DNA of 17,863 nucleotides from Bifidobacteriaceae bacterium (GCA_031278675.1 JAITJY010000267.1:1-17863); one strand, 5' to 3'. Positions 7,440 through 14,870 are shown, counted from the stretch's first letter. The notes: a model not told the origin generated them from the sequence alone. Numbers and translations are program-made.

Positions 7440-9389
7440 ATGTTGAACGATCTGATTGCGACGCAAGGCGAGCCGGTTCCGGCGGGGGCCCAGGCAGCTT
7501 GGCTGGTCATCGCTATCCCGCTGGCCAGTGCGGCGTTGTTGCTGCTGGCTGGACGCCGGGCCGACAAGTGGGGCCATGTCTTGGGGGTGACGGCATCGTC
7601 CGCTGCCTTCGTGGTGGGCCTGTGGGCCTTTATCGGTCTGGCGGGAATCAGCGACGGGGCGGCCCGCGTCCAAGACTTTGAACTGTTCCAGTGGATCCCG
7701 GGCGAGGCGTGGGGATTTGGTCTGCGGGTGGACCAGCTTTCGCTGACGTTTGTGTTGCTGGTGACCTTTGTTGGCACGCTGATTCATCTCTATTCGGTGG
7801 CCTATATGAGCCACGACCCGGACCGGCGCCGGTTCTTCGCCTACCTTAATTTCTTCGTCGCAGCCATGTTGCTGCTGGTGCTGGCGAACTCGTACCTGGT
7901 TTTGTTCGTGGGCTGGGAGGGCGTCGGCTTGGCGTCCTACCTGCTGATCGGGTTCTGGAACCAGCGGCTGGATTATGCGGTGGCAGCGAAGAAGGCGTTC
8001 ATTGCCAACCGGGTCGGCGATTTCGGGATGCTCGTGGCCATGATGATCATGTTCACGCAGTTCGGGACGCTGCGCTTTAACGGAGTGTTCGCGGCGGCCG
8101 GAGCGGCCGGTGAGTCGGGGGCTGAGGAAGGCAAGCTGACGGTGATCGCGCTGGCGTTGTTGCTGGCGGCCTGCGGCAAGTCGGCGCAGTTCCCGCTCCA
8201 GTCTTGGCTGGGGGATGCGATGGCCGGCCCGACCCCGGTCTCGGCGCTGATCCACGCCGCCACCATGGTCACGGCCGGGGTCTACCTGGTAGTCCGGTCC
8301 GGCCCAATCTTCGAGTTTGCTCCCACGGCGCGGCTCGCCGTGTTGATTGTGGGCGCGGTCACGTTGCTGTTCGGCGCGATTGTCGGCTGCGCGAAGGATG
8401 ACATGAAGAAGGCTCTGGCGGCTTCGACCATGTCACAGATCGGCTACATGATGCTGGCGGCGGGCCTAGGCCCGATCGGCGGGATTTTTGCGATCATGCA
8501 CCTGGTGACCCACGGCTTCTTCAAGGCTGGGATGTTCCTGGGGGCTGGTTCGGTGATGCACGCGATGGCGGATCAGGTGGATATGCGGCGGTTCGGACAC
8601 CTGGACAAATATATGAAGATAACCTGGCTGACCTTTATGGCAGGTTGGTTGGCGATCCTCGGTATCCCGCCATTTGCCGGGTTCTTCTCGAAAGATAAGA
8701 TCATTGAGCAAGCGTTCGTTGCGCCCGCCGGACAACTCTGGCAGGCCTGGGTGTTTGGGCTGGTCGCGATGCTCGGGGCGGGCCTGACCGCGTTCTACAT
8801 GTCGCGGTTGTTCTTCATGGTGTTCCACGGCCAAGCCCGCTGGACGGACGAACAACACCCACATGAGAGCCCCGCCCTGATGACCATCCCCATGATTGTG
8901 CTGGCCTTCGGTTCGGTCTTCTTGGGGCTGATTCTGACCCTGGTCAAGTTCGACGAATACCTGGCGCCAGCCTTGGTCGAAGGCCATCACGGCGAACCAG
9001 TGCTGAATGCATACGTGATCATGGCTTTGACATTTGTGCTGGTGGTCGCCGGAGCCTGGCTGGCCTGGACCAGGTTCGGCCGCGCGGGGGCGGTGGTACC
9101 GGTCTTGCCGCCTCCGGCGGATGGACTGGTCCGCGCCGCCCGCGCTGATCTGTACCAGGACACCGTCAACCATGCGGTGTTCGTCAGACCCGGCCAAGCC
9201 CTGGTGCGAGGAACCACCCGGGCTGATTCGCTGGTCGTTGACGGCGCCGTGCGCGGCTTGGCGTGGCTGTTCCAAAGAACAGGGTCGGTGGTCGCCCGGT
9301 TGCAGAACGGATTCGTCCGGTCCTACGCGGCCACCATGCTGGCTGGCGTTATCCTCCTGACCGCCATCGTCTTGGCCGTGTGGATCTGA
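7440..9389 (+). CDS. nuoL: NADH-quinone oxidoreductase subunit L (antiporter-like, membrane)
   Basis: This is the distal antiporter-like subunit of the membrane arm (related to Mrp/Sha antiporter subunits), which carries one proton channel. The 649-residue product is near family length. It has E160 in FVGWEGVGLASYLLIGFW, K247 in CGKSAQFPLQSWLGDAM, and the segment GPTPVSALIHAATMVTAGVYL (263-283). Lysine and histidine residues continue along the channel (GCAKDDMKKALAASTMSQIGYM). The C-terminal section includes the long lateral helix region and a final membrane segment ending LTAIVLAVWI. The ATG at 7440 is 5 bp after the nuoK stop, with TGAGG at about 7423-7427 as a modest ribosome site. Nothing suggests loss of function. 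Confidence 0.97.
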   Translation: MLNDLIATQGEPVPAGAQAAWLVIAIPLASAALLLLAGRRADKWGHVLGVTASSAAFVVGLWAFIGLAGISDGAARVQDFELFQWIPGEAWGFGLRVDQLSLTFVLLVTFVGTLIHLYSVAYMSHDPDRRRFFAYLNFFVAAMLLLVLANSYLVLFVGWEGVGLASYLLIGFWNQRLDYAVAAKKAFIANRVGDFGMLVAMMIMFTQFGTLRFNGVFAAAGAAGESGAEEGKLTVIALALLLAACGKSAQFPLQSWLGDAMAGPTPVSALIHAATMVTAGVYLVVRSGPIFEFAPTARLAVLIVGAVTLLFGAIVGCAKDDMKKALAASTMSQIGYMMLAAGLGPIGGIFAIMHLVTHGFFKAGMFLGAGSVMHAMADQVDMRRFGHLDKYMKITWLTFMAGWLAILGIPPFAGFFSKDKIIEQAFVAPAGQLWQAWVFGLVAMLGAGLTAFYMSRLFFMVFHGQARWTDEQHPHESPALMTIPMIVLAFGSVFLGLILTLVKFDEYLAPALVEGHHGEPVLNAYVIMALTFVLVVAGAWLAWTRFGRAGAVVPVLPPPADGLVRAARADLYQDTVNHAVFVRPGQALVRGTTRADSLVVDGAVRGLAWLFQRTGSVVARLQNGFVRSYAATMLAGVILLTAIVLAVWI

Positions 9390-9406
9390 GGCAGAAGAGG
9401 CAAATG

Positions 9407-11134
9407 ATGCAGACTTTCCCTTACCTCACAGTGCTGATAGCGGCGCCCAGTGTTGGCGCGCTGGCAATCTGGCTGGTCCCAGGCCCGGTGCGGCGCTACG
9501 TCCGCCAGATCGCACTGGTGTGGTCTTTGGCGGTGCTGGCGGGAGCGGTGGCGATGGCCACCCAGTTCCAGGCCGGCGGCGGCGTCCAGTTTGCGGAACG
9601 CCATGTGTGGATTGAGCGTTTCGGTGTGTCCTATGCGGTCGGCGTAAACGGCATCGGGCTGTTGTTGGTGCTGCTCAGCGCGTTGCTGGTGCCGGTGGTG
9701 TTGCTGGCGGCGTGGCGGGAGGAGACTTCGCCGGCGCGCCAGGCGCACTATGCCGCTCTGGTTTTGGTCTTGGAGACGTTCATGATCGCGGTGTTCGCAG
9801 CGCGTGACGTGTTCTTCTTCTACCTGCTGTTCGAGGCGATGCTGATCCCCGTCTATTTCATGATCGGGTCCTTCGGCGGGGCGGACCGCAAGCGGGCAGC
9901 CCTCAAGTTCTTGTTGTATTCGCTGGCGGGTGGCCTGGTGATGCTGGCTGGTGTGATCGCGGTGTGGACGGAGGGGCCGGGCGGCCCGGATGGCTTCATG
10001 ATCGATTCGCTGACGGGCTTCGCTTGGGGCAGCGAGACCACCGAGCGGCTCATTTTCCTCGCGTTTTTTGTGGCGTTTGCCGTCAAGGCGCCCATGTTCC
10101 CGGTTCACACTTGGTTGCCCGATGCCGCCCAACAAGCCAGACCCGGCACCTCGGTTCTGCTGGTCGGCGTGTTGGACAAGGTCGGCACGTTCGGGATGGT
10201 GGCGCTCTGTCTGCCGCTGTTCCCGGGGGCCGTGGCCTGGGCGCGGTGGGGCATTGTGCTGCTCGCGGTGATCTCGATTTTCTGGGGCGCACTGGCAGCG
10301 TTGGGCCAGAGCGACATCCTGCGGATGATCGCGTACACGTCGGTGTCTCACTTCGGTTTCATTGTGCTGGGTATTTTCGCTTTGACGGAGACGGCCGAGG
10401 TCGGTGCGAGTTTCTACATGATCAACCATGGCCTGTCGACCGGCGCGTTGTTCCTATTGGCCGGGTTCTTGATAGCGCGGCGTGGCACGGCGGATATGAA
10501 CCAGATGGGTCCGGGCTTGCAGCGGGTGACGCCGCTGGCGGCGGGCACTTTCTTGGTGGTTGGCTTGTCTGCGGTGGCGCTCCCGGGCCTGAGCACGTTC
10601 GTGTCCGAGTTCATGGTGCTGGCCGGGTCCTACCAGACCATGCCCACCCAGGCGGTGATTTCCGCCTTGGGTGTGATCCTGGCGGCGCTTTACATTTTGA
10701 TCGCCTACCAGAAGATTTTCACCGGGCCGCCGCCCGCCGCGCCTGACCCGGGTGACGCCGGCGCCCGCGTCAGCGGACGTGACTTGAACGGACGAGAGTT
10801 GTGGGTGGTGGGCCCGCTGATCGCGTTGATGTTGGTGTTGGGTTTCTACCCAGCACCGGCGATCGACGTGTTGCGCGATGACGCCCGCACCACCGTGCGC
10901 CAAGCCACCGTCCAGGCCGCCGCCGATGCCGCCGACGCTGCCGGAGCGGACGATGCCGCCGGGGACAGCGAGGCTACCGGGGACGGCGACGCTACCGGGG
11001 ACGCCGACGCTGCCGGAGCGGACGATGCCGCCGGGGCCGGCGACGCTACCGGGGACGGGGATGCCGCCGGGGCCGGTGGGAACGGCGATGCCGAATCCTT
11101 AGACGGGTCCGCTGAGGAAGGAGCCCAGCAATGA
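9407..11134 (+). CDS. nuoM: NADH-quinone oxidoreductase subunit M (antiporter-like, membrane)
   Basis: The second antiporter-like proton-channel subunit. Two adjacent ATG codons (9404 and 9407) could start it; 9407 is chosen because AGAAGAGG ends at 9400, six bases upstream. The product is 575 residues. Key positions are E142 in FFFYLLFEAMLIPVYF, K226 in FAVKAPMFPVHTWLPDA, and the segment GTSVLLVGVLDKVGTFG. The usual core ends near residue 500 (LGFYPAPAIDVLRDD). Beyond it lies an acidic Ala/Gly/Asp repeat of about 70 residues ending EEGAQQ. Family members generally lack this. The stop overlaps the nuoN start (ATGA). Confidence 0.95.
   Translation: MQTFPYLTVLIAAPSVGALAIWLVPGPVRRYVRQIALVWSLAVLAGAVAMATQFQAGGGVQFAERHVWIERFGVSYAVGVNGIGLLLVLLSALLVPVVLLAAWREETSPARQAHYAALVLVLETFMIAVFAARDVFFFYLLFEAMLIPVYFMIGSFGGADRKRAALKFLLYSLAGGLVMLAGVIAVWTEGPGGPDGFMIDSLTGFAWGSETTERLIFLAFFVAFAVKAPMFPVHTWLPDAAQQARPGTSVLLVGVLDKVGTFGMVALCLPLFPGAVAWARWGIVLLAVISIFWGALAALGQSDILRMIAYTSVSHFGFIVLGIFALTETAEVGASFYMINHGLSTGALFLLAGFLIARRGTADMNQMGPGLQRVTPLAAGTFLVVGLSAVALPGLSTFVSEFMVLAGSYQTMPTQAVISALGVILAALYILIAYQKIFTGPPPAAPDPGDAGARVSGRDLNGRELWVVGPLIALMLVLGFYPAPAIDVLRDDARTTVRQATVQAAADAADAAGADDAAGDSEATGDGDATGDADAAGADDAAGAGDATGDGDAAGAGGNGDAESLDGSAEEGAQQ
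10922..11090 (+). repeat. Acidic Asp/Ala/Gly-coding tandem repeat in the nuoM tail
   Basis: An identical 34-bp segment occurs at 10931-10964 and 11003-11036, a period of 72 bp (24 codons). Shorter GCTACCGGGGACGGC-type units fill the gaps. The frame is kept, giving runs such as DAAGADDAAGD and DATGDGDAAGAGG. The very regular codon pattern shows recent duplication rather than drift from an ordinary domain. Confidence 0.85.
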
Positions 11135-12738
11135 GCGCCGGATTGGTGTTAGTGGCCACCCCCGCGATCGAGATCGAATGGGTCAGCTTGCTGCCGGTGG
11201 TGATTGTGCTGGGCGCGGCGGTCCTGGGCACATTGGTCGAAGCGTTTGTTCCGCAGCAGGCCCGGCGGGTTATCCAGGTACCGTTGGCGCTGCTGGCGAC
11301 GGCAGCTGCAGGACTGGCGGCCCTCCACATGGCCATGTTGCCGGAAGAATCGAGTCTGTTCGCGGCGAATGGCGCGGTCACGGTCGACCCGTTGGCGATG
11401 TATGTGCAGTTGGCTATCGCCGCATGCACTCTGCTTGCACTGCTGGTGATCGCGGACCGGACTGTGCAGGGCGATGATTCGTTCGCGCCGCAAGCCTCGG
11501 CTGTGCCGGCTTCGGAATACGAGGAGCAGGCGCGGCAGGCTGGGCTCACTCAGACCGATGTGTTCCCGCTGGTCATGTTTGCGGTTGGCGGCATGATGCT
11601 GTTCCCGGCGGCCGGCGACCTGATCACATTGTTTGTGGCGCTTGAGGTGCTGTCGCTGCCGCTGTATTTGCTGTCGGGGATGGCACGGCATCGTCGGCTG
11701 TTGTCGCAGGAGGCTTCGCTGAAGTATTTCCTGCTGGGGGCGTTGGCGGCGGCGTTCTTCTTGTTCGGGGCGGCCTGGGTCTACGGCGCGACGGGGACGC
11801 TCAACTTGGCGGAAATCGGAACCGTGGTGCGCAGCGGGACGGCGGTCAGTTCCACGATCTTGCTGGTCGGCGTGGTGCTGATCCTGGTGGGTTTGCTGTT
11901 CAAGGTCGGTGCGGTGCCGTTCCATGTGTGGACACCGGATGTCTACCAGGGCGCGCCCACCCCGATCACTGGTTTCATGGCGGCTTGCACCAAGATTGCG
12001 GCGTTCGGCGCGCTGTTGCGTGTGCTGTATTCGGTGTTCCCGGCGCTGGATTGGGATTTGACGCCGGTCTTGTGGACGGTGGCGATCTTGACCATGGTGG
12101 TCGGCACTGTGATTGGTCTGGTCCAGCGGGACGTTAAACGGCTGCTGGCGTATTCGGCGATCGCGCATGCGGGGTTCATTCTGGTCGGCGTGGCCTCCCT
12201 GAATGCGGACGGTTTGACCGGTTCGCTGTTCTATCTGTTCACGTACGGTGTGTCCACCGTGGGTGCGTTCGGGGTGATCTCGGTGGTGCGGCAGATCGAT
12301 CCGGAGGGCCACATCTGCGGCTATGCGACTGGGCTGGACCAATGGCGGGGCTTGGGCAGGCGCTCGCCGTTGCTGGCCGGAACGTTTGCTGTGTTCTTGC
12401 TGAGCTTCGCCGGCATCCCGTTGACGGCTGGTTTTGTGGGGAAGTTTGCGGTCTTCGAGGCGGCGTTCCAGTCGGATGGTGCCGTTTTGGCTGTGGTTGG
12501 TTTGGCGTCATCGGCGGCGGCGGCGTTCTTCTACGCGCGGGTGATTGTCGCTATGTTCTTCGAGGAGACGCCGGACGCGGCTGAGGGGCTCCGCGCTGGC
12601 TTGGGCATTGGGGTGCGCACCTTGGGTTTGACGCAGATCGCGGTGACGGTGTCGTTGGTGTTCACGTTGGTGGCGGGCATTGTTCCGGGCTGGTTCTTGG
12701 ACTTCACGGCTTCCTTGAGCTTCATGTTGGTACCCTGA
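11131..12738 (+). CDS. nuoN: NADH-quinone oxidoreductase subunit N (antiporter-like, membrane)
   Basis: The third antiporter-like subunit and the last gene of the nuo block. The 535-residue product has the expected channel residues: E172 in LFVALEVLSLPLYLLSG and K258 in LLFKVGAVPFHVWTPDVYQG, followed by APTPITGFMAACTKIAAFG. A second lysine-rich segment, VQRDVKRLLAYSAIAHAGF, is also conserved. The ATG overlaps the nuoM stop by four bases and follows GAGGAAGGAG. The loop at about residues 111-140 is hydrophilic and somewhat long (DDSFAPQASAVPASEYEEQA), as in actinobacterial homologues as far as I recall. There is no low-complexity tail. Confidence 0.96.
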   Translation: MSAGLVLVATPAIEIEWVSLLPVVIVLGAAVLGTLVEAFVPQQARRVIQVPLALLATAAAGLAALHMAMLPEESSLFAANGAVTVDPLAMYVQLAIAACTLLALLVIADRTVQGDDSFAPQASAVPASEYEEQARQAGLTQTDVFPLVMFAVGGMMLFPAAGDLITLFVALEVLSLPLYLLSGMARHRRLLSQEASLKYFLLGALAAAFFLFGAAWVYGATGTLNLAEIGTVVRSGTAVSSTILLVGVVLILVGLLFKVGAVPFHVWTPDVYQGAPTPITGFMAACTKIAAFGALLRVLYSVFPALDWDLTPVLWTVAILTMVVGTVIGLVQRDVKRLLAYSAIAHAGFILVGVASLNADGLTGSLFYLFTYGVSTVGAFGVISVVRQIDPEGHICGYATGLDQWRGLGRRSPLLAGTFAVFLLSFAGIPLTAGFVGKFAVFEAAFQSDGAVLAVVGLASSAAAAFFYARVIVAMFFEETPDAAEGLRAGLGIGVRTLGLTQIAVTVSLVFTLVAGIVPGWFLDFTASLSFMLVP

Positions 12739-12793
12739 TAGCCGTTGCCGAGGCTGTTTGGCTTCTTGGGGCACGGCGAACCGAAGGAGGCTC

Positions 12794-13813
12794 ATGGCCG
12801 TCGAACTGGCGTTGACGCTGGCTGATCCGGCTTTGGACGCTGCGCTGCGGCAAGGTATGGCGGAGGTGGAGGTGCGTTTAGCGGCGGCGACCGCTGTGGA
12901 TGAGCCGTGGGTGGCGGCGGCTGCGTCGCACCTGCTGCGGGCGGGCGGCAAACGGCTGCGGCCCATGTTGACGCTGCTCGCCTCGCACTTGGGGGACGGC
13001 ATCAATGATGCGGTGATCGATGCCGCCGCAACAGTCGAGTTGATTCACCTCGCCTCGCTTTACCACGACGATGTGATGGATGATGCACCGCTGCGGCGGG
13101 GCGCCCCGTCGGCGCATGAGGTTTATGGGCCGACGGTGGCTATCTTGACTGGGGATCTGTTGTTTGCGAAGGCGTCGCAGATGGTTTCGGGGTTGGGTGG
13201 CGCGATTGTGCGGATCCAGGCGGAGACGTTTGAGCGGCTCTGTTTGGGTCAGATTCATGAGACGACCGGCCCGGGTGAGGGCGTGGACCCGGTGGCTTTC
13301 CATCTTGATGTGTTGGCACACAAGACTGGGGCGCTGATCGCCACGTCGGCGCGGTTCGGTGCCATGTTGGGTGGCGCGGCGCCGGACATCATTGAGGCGG
13401 TCGCGGCCTATGGTGAGGCTGTTGGGGTCGCGTTTCAATTGGCGGACGACATCATTGACCTGGCGTCTCAGTCGGCCGTGACTGGTAAGACTCCGGGGAC
13501 GGACTTGCGTGAAGGTGTCCCGACTATGCCTGGTTTGCTGGTGGCGGCGGCGGCTCGGGCGGATTTGGCGCGCGGAGTGGAAGATTCGGAGAATGTGGCG
13601 TTGGCGCGGGCGATCAGCGGCGATTTGAGCTCTGATGCGGTTCTAGCTGATGTGGTGGAGCGCCTGCGGCGCAATCCTGCTCTGGAGGAATCCCGGGCGG
13701 TGGCGCGCGCCTGGGCGGCGCGTGCCACCGCCCACCTGGCTTCACTGCCGCCTGGTCCCATCAAGGATGCGTTCTTAGAGGTAGCAACCCTGTTTGTCCA
13801 CCGCCTAGCCTAA
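12794..13813 (+). CDS. Polyprenyl (long-chain) diphosphate synthase
   Basis: This trans-prenyltransferase probably extends FPP/GGPP with IPP to make the menaquinone side chain. The 339-residue product has GGKRLRP (51-57), the first aspartate-rich motif DDVMDD (92-97) followed by the RR pair (101-102), GKTPGTD (231-237), and the second aspartate-rich motif DDIID (218-222). Residues just before the first motif are small (A87, S88), which in this family goes with long products. The ATG at 12794 follows AAGGAGG (12784-12790) with only three bases of spacing; an in-frame TTG at 12758 is a possible longer start. Its position 55 bp after nuoN suggests joint expression with complex I, which reduces menaquinone in actinomycetes. 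Exact chain length cannot be read from sequence. The TAA stop lies at the edge of the first 103-bp repeat. Confidence 0.92.
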   Translation: MAVELALTLADPALDAALRQGMAEVEVRLAAATAVDEPWVAAAASHLLRAGGKRLRPMLTLLASHLGDGINDAVIDAAATVELIHLASLYHDDVMDDAPLRRGAPSAHEVYGPTVAILTGDLLFAKASQMVSGLGGAIVRIQAETFERLCLGQIHETTGPGEGVDPVAFHLDVLAHKTGALIATSARFGAMLGGAAPDIIEAVAAYGEAVGVAFQLADDIIDLASQSAVTGKTPGTDLREGVPTMPGLLVAAAARADLARGVEDSENVALARAISGDLSSDAVLADVVERLRRNPALEESRAVARAWAARATAHLASLPPGPIKDAFLEVATLFVHRLA

Positions 13814-14120
13814 CCCGAAAGTGACCCATCTGCGCAGGTCAGGGCGTTGCGCTGGGCGTTATGTCCGGCCCCACTTTCCCCCATCGCGGCGCCCGGGCAC
13901 CGGGCTGGGAGGCTAACGCGAAAGTGACCCATCTGCGCAGGTCACGGCGTTGCGCTGGGCGTTATGTCCGGCCCCACTTTGTACCATCGCGGCGCCCGGG
14001 CACCGGGCGGGGAGGCTAACGCGAAAGTGACCCATCTGCGCAGGTCAGGGCGTTGTGTCTCACATTATGTCCCAGCGGGCTTTCCCCCCCATCCCGGCAC
14101 CGCCGGGGCGGGTGGGTAGC
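13811..14120. repeat. Three tandem copies of a structured unit of about 103 bp
   Basis: Units run 13811-13913, 13914-14016 and 14017-14120, each starting CTAACNC-GAAAGTGACCCATC (the TAA of the first is the stop of the upstream gene). Copies 1 and 2 differ at only about six positions. Copy 3 matches them for its first 39 bases and then diverges. In copy 1, GAAAGTG (13817-13823) is the inverse of CACTTTC (13872-13878); inside lies TGACC...GGTCA around CTGCGCAG. Each unit ends in a GC-rich hairpin: GCCCGG-GCA-CCGGGC in copies 1 and 2 (13891-13905, 13994-14008) and CCCGGC-ACC-GCCGGG in copy 3 (14093-14107). The cluster fills the space between two convergent genes, so it may act as terminators for both, or be a small mobile repeat. 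I recognise no open reading frame in it. Confidence 0.9.
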
Positions 14121-14165
14121 TAACCCGGCCCCTGCCCGCGCCCCCCTTGCTCATCCCTGCGGGGA

Positions 14166-14181
14166 GCGCCGGGCCCGGCGC
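14166..14181 (-). terminator. Possible terminator hairpin after the Rv3235-family gene
   Basis: GCGCCGGGCCCGGCGC is a perfect 16-base palindrome that begins three bases beyond the stop codon of the - strand gene. As RNA it can form a six-pair GC stem with a four-base loop. No U-run follows on either strand, so this is a U-less candidate at best. Confidence 0.35.
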
Positions 14182-14183
14182 GG

Positions 14184-14540
14184 TCAGGCGGTTACAAACT
14201 CGACGGCTTGCCAACCGCGCGGGCGGCGTTCTAGACGGATCGCGATGGCCCGGGTCAGGTTGTGGCCGGTGACTATCACGCTCGCTTCGATGACCTGCCG
14301 ATTGACCAAGGTCAGATGCGTCCGGCATTCGTAACCCGGGTCGGGCCGGCGCACGCGGTGGCCTTTGGCGCGAAACTCGATGCGGCGGAAGACGTCATCG
14401 GTCACGTAGGTGTGCAGAGCTGGGCCGGGCGGCACCCCTCGCGTTGCCGCCATGACGGCGGCTGCGACGAGCCGCGCGCGGTGCGCGATGGCTGAGTTGT
14501 TGATTGTGCCAGGGGTTGGTTCGAATGGGGCGACGGACAC
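14184..14540 (-). CDS. Rv3235-family small protein (function unknown)
   Basis: The 118-residue product starts at GTG (14538-14540) directly after a strong AAAGGAGG site with four bases of spacing. The open frame extends upstream to an ATG at 14786, but that part is Pro/Gly/Ser-rich with no ribosome site. From residue 20 or so the sequence resembles the actinobacterial Rv3235 family: an N-terminal helix (ARLVAAAVMAATRG), a middle section with conserved aromatic and Arg residues (DVFRRIEFRAKGH), then beta-rich sequence ending AIAIRLERRPRGWQAVEFVTA, with the typical Arg-x-Trp near the end. Family members often lie near secA in other actinomycetes; here it stands alone, convergent with the prenyl synthase gene and divergent from fprA. 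No signal peptide or membrane helix is evident. Its role is unknown. Confidence 0.75.
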   Translation of the reverse strand: MSVAPFEPTPGTINNSAIAHRARLVAAAVMAATRGVPPGPALHTYVTDDVFRRIEFRAKGHRVRRPDPGYECRTHLTLVNRQVIEASVIVTGHNLTRAIAIRLERRPRGWQAVEFVTA

Positions 14541-14576
14541 GCTTCCTCCTTTGGTCGGTGCGGCGGCACTAATGGC

Positions 14577-14607
14577 TTGGGGCACCCCAGCAGCCGGAAC
14601 CGGCTGC
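14577..14607. promoter_or_regulatory. Two adjacent palindromes upstream of the Rv3235-family gene
   Basis: TGGGG-CA-CCCCA (14578-14589) is directly followed by GCAGCCGG-AA-CCGGCTGC (14590-14607), an 18-base inverted repeat with perfect eight-base arms. They lie 38-67 bases upstream of the GTG start on the - strand. They could form hairpins in the leader RNA or bind a dimeric repressor. No promoter elements were clear enough to call. Confidence 0.4.
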
Positions 14608-14656
14608 GGCGCCTGATCCGTGCTACCGGAATGCAGCAAGCCACCAGGTTGACTAA

Positions 14657-14669
14657 TTACGTGGCGTAA
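14657..14669. promoter_or_regulatory. Short operator-like inverted repeat TTACG-N3-CGTAA
   Basis: TTACG-TGG-CGTAA is a small AT-richer inverted repeat in the middle of the divergent intergenic region, next to TTGACTAATTA (14648-14658). It has the shape of an operator half-site pair but is short enough to occur by chance. Confidence 0.25.
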
Positions 14670-14723
14670 CGCAAGCGGCAGACCACGGTCCTGTGGATAA
14701 CGAGGCTGTCCGGAGGTACTACT

Positions 14724-14798
14724 ATGACCTTCGGCGCCTCCCCTGGTAGCAGGGGGATCGCCGGCTTGGTGGGCCCTAGCGCCCACGACCAGCGCTGA
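14724..14798 (+). CDS. Possible 24-residue small ORF
   Basis: An ATG at 14724 lies seven bases after GGAGG (14712-14716) and opens a 24-codon frame, MTFGASPGSRGIAGLVGPSA followed by HDQR, closed by TGA at 14796-14798. The good ribosome site is the only support. The same bases form a strong hairpin, so the frame may be incidental, or the ORF may be a leader peptide. No similarity is recognised. Confidence 0.15.
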   Translation: MTFGASPGSRGIAGLVGPSAHDQR

Positions 14799-14870
14799 AT
14801 GGACGCGTTCGGGCCGTGCCAGTTGGGTCAGCGCATAGCGCTAACCCAAGGAAGCGCGGCGAACCGGCCC
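14732..14870 (+). ncRNA. Candidate structured RNA or leader: three hairpins in series
   Basis: Three inverted repeats follow each other. The first is CGGCG (14732-14736) and CCCCTG (14740-14745) paired with CAGGGG (14750-14755) and CGCCG (14759-14763), with a 3x3 internal loop and a GTAG tip. The second is GTGGGC-CCTAGC-GCCCAC (14769-14786). The third has arms TTGGGT-C-AGCGC and GCGCT-A-ACCCAA around ATA (14823-14849), enclosed by GGGCCG (14811-14816) and CGGCCC (14865-14870). The region lies between divergent genes, so an ordinary terminator is not expected here. It could be the fprA leader, an independent small RNA, or DNA operators. It matches no RNA family I know, and the strand is assumed from fprA. 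Confidence 0.25.

Noticed and set aside
9263..9406. Upstream start for nuoM overlapping nuoL by more than 100 bases
   Set aside because: The added residues are the out-of-frame reading of the nuoL end, and a ribosome site is present directly before the 9404/9407 ATG pair.
13811..14120. Insertion sequence or transposon remnant
   Set aside because: No transposase fragment or target duplication is visible. The GAAAGTG inverted pair inside each unit could be miniature element ends, but this remains unproven and is recorded only as an option.
14053..14334. Open frame on the + strand of 93 codons across repeat 3 and the Rv3235-family gene
   Set aside because: It overlaps the better supported - strand gene, has no ribosome site and reads as Arg/Pro/Ala-rich translation of GC-rich DNA.
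14511..14526. tRNA-like T-loop GGTTCGAAT
   Set aside because: No acceptor stem, anticodon arm or D-arm can be built around it; it lies in the start of the Rv3235-family gene.
14541..14786. N-terminal extension of the Rv3235-family protein to an ATG at 14786
   Set aside because: The added 82 residues are Pro/Gly/Ser-rich with no ribosome site, whereas AAAGGAGG sits directly before the GTG at 14540.
14811..14870. Rho-independent terminator in the fprA upstream region
   Set aside because: The flanking genes point outward and no T-run follows, so a terminator has no obvious transcript to end; kept instead as a structured-RNA or operator candidate.
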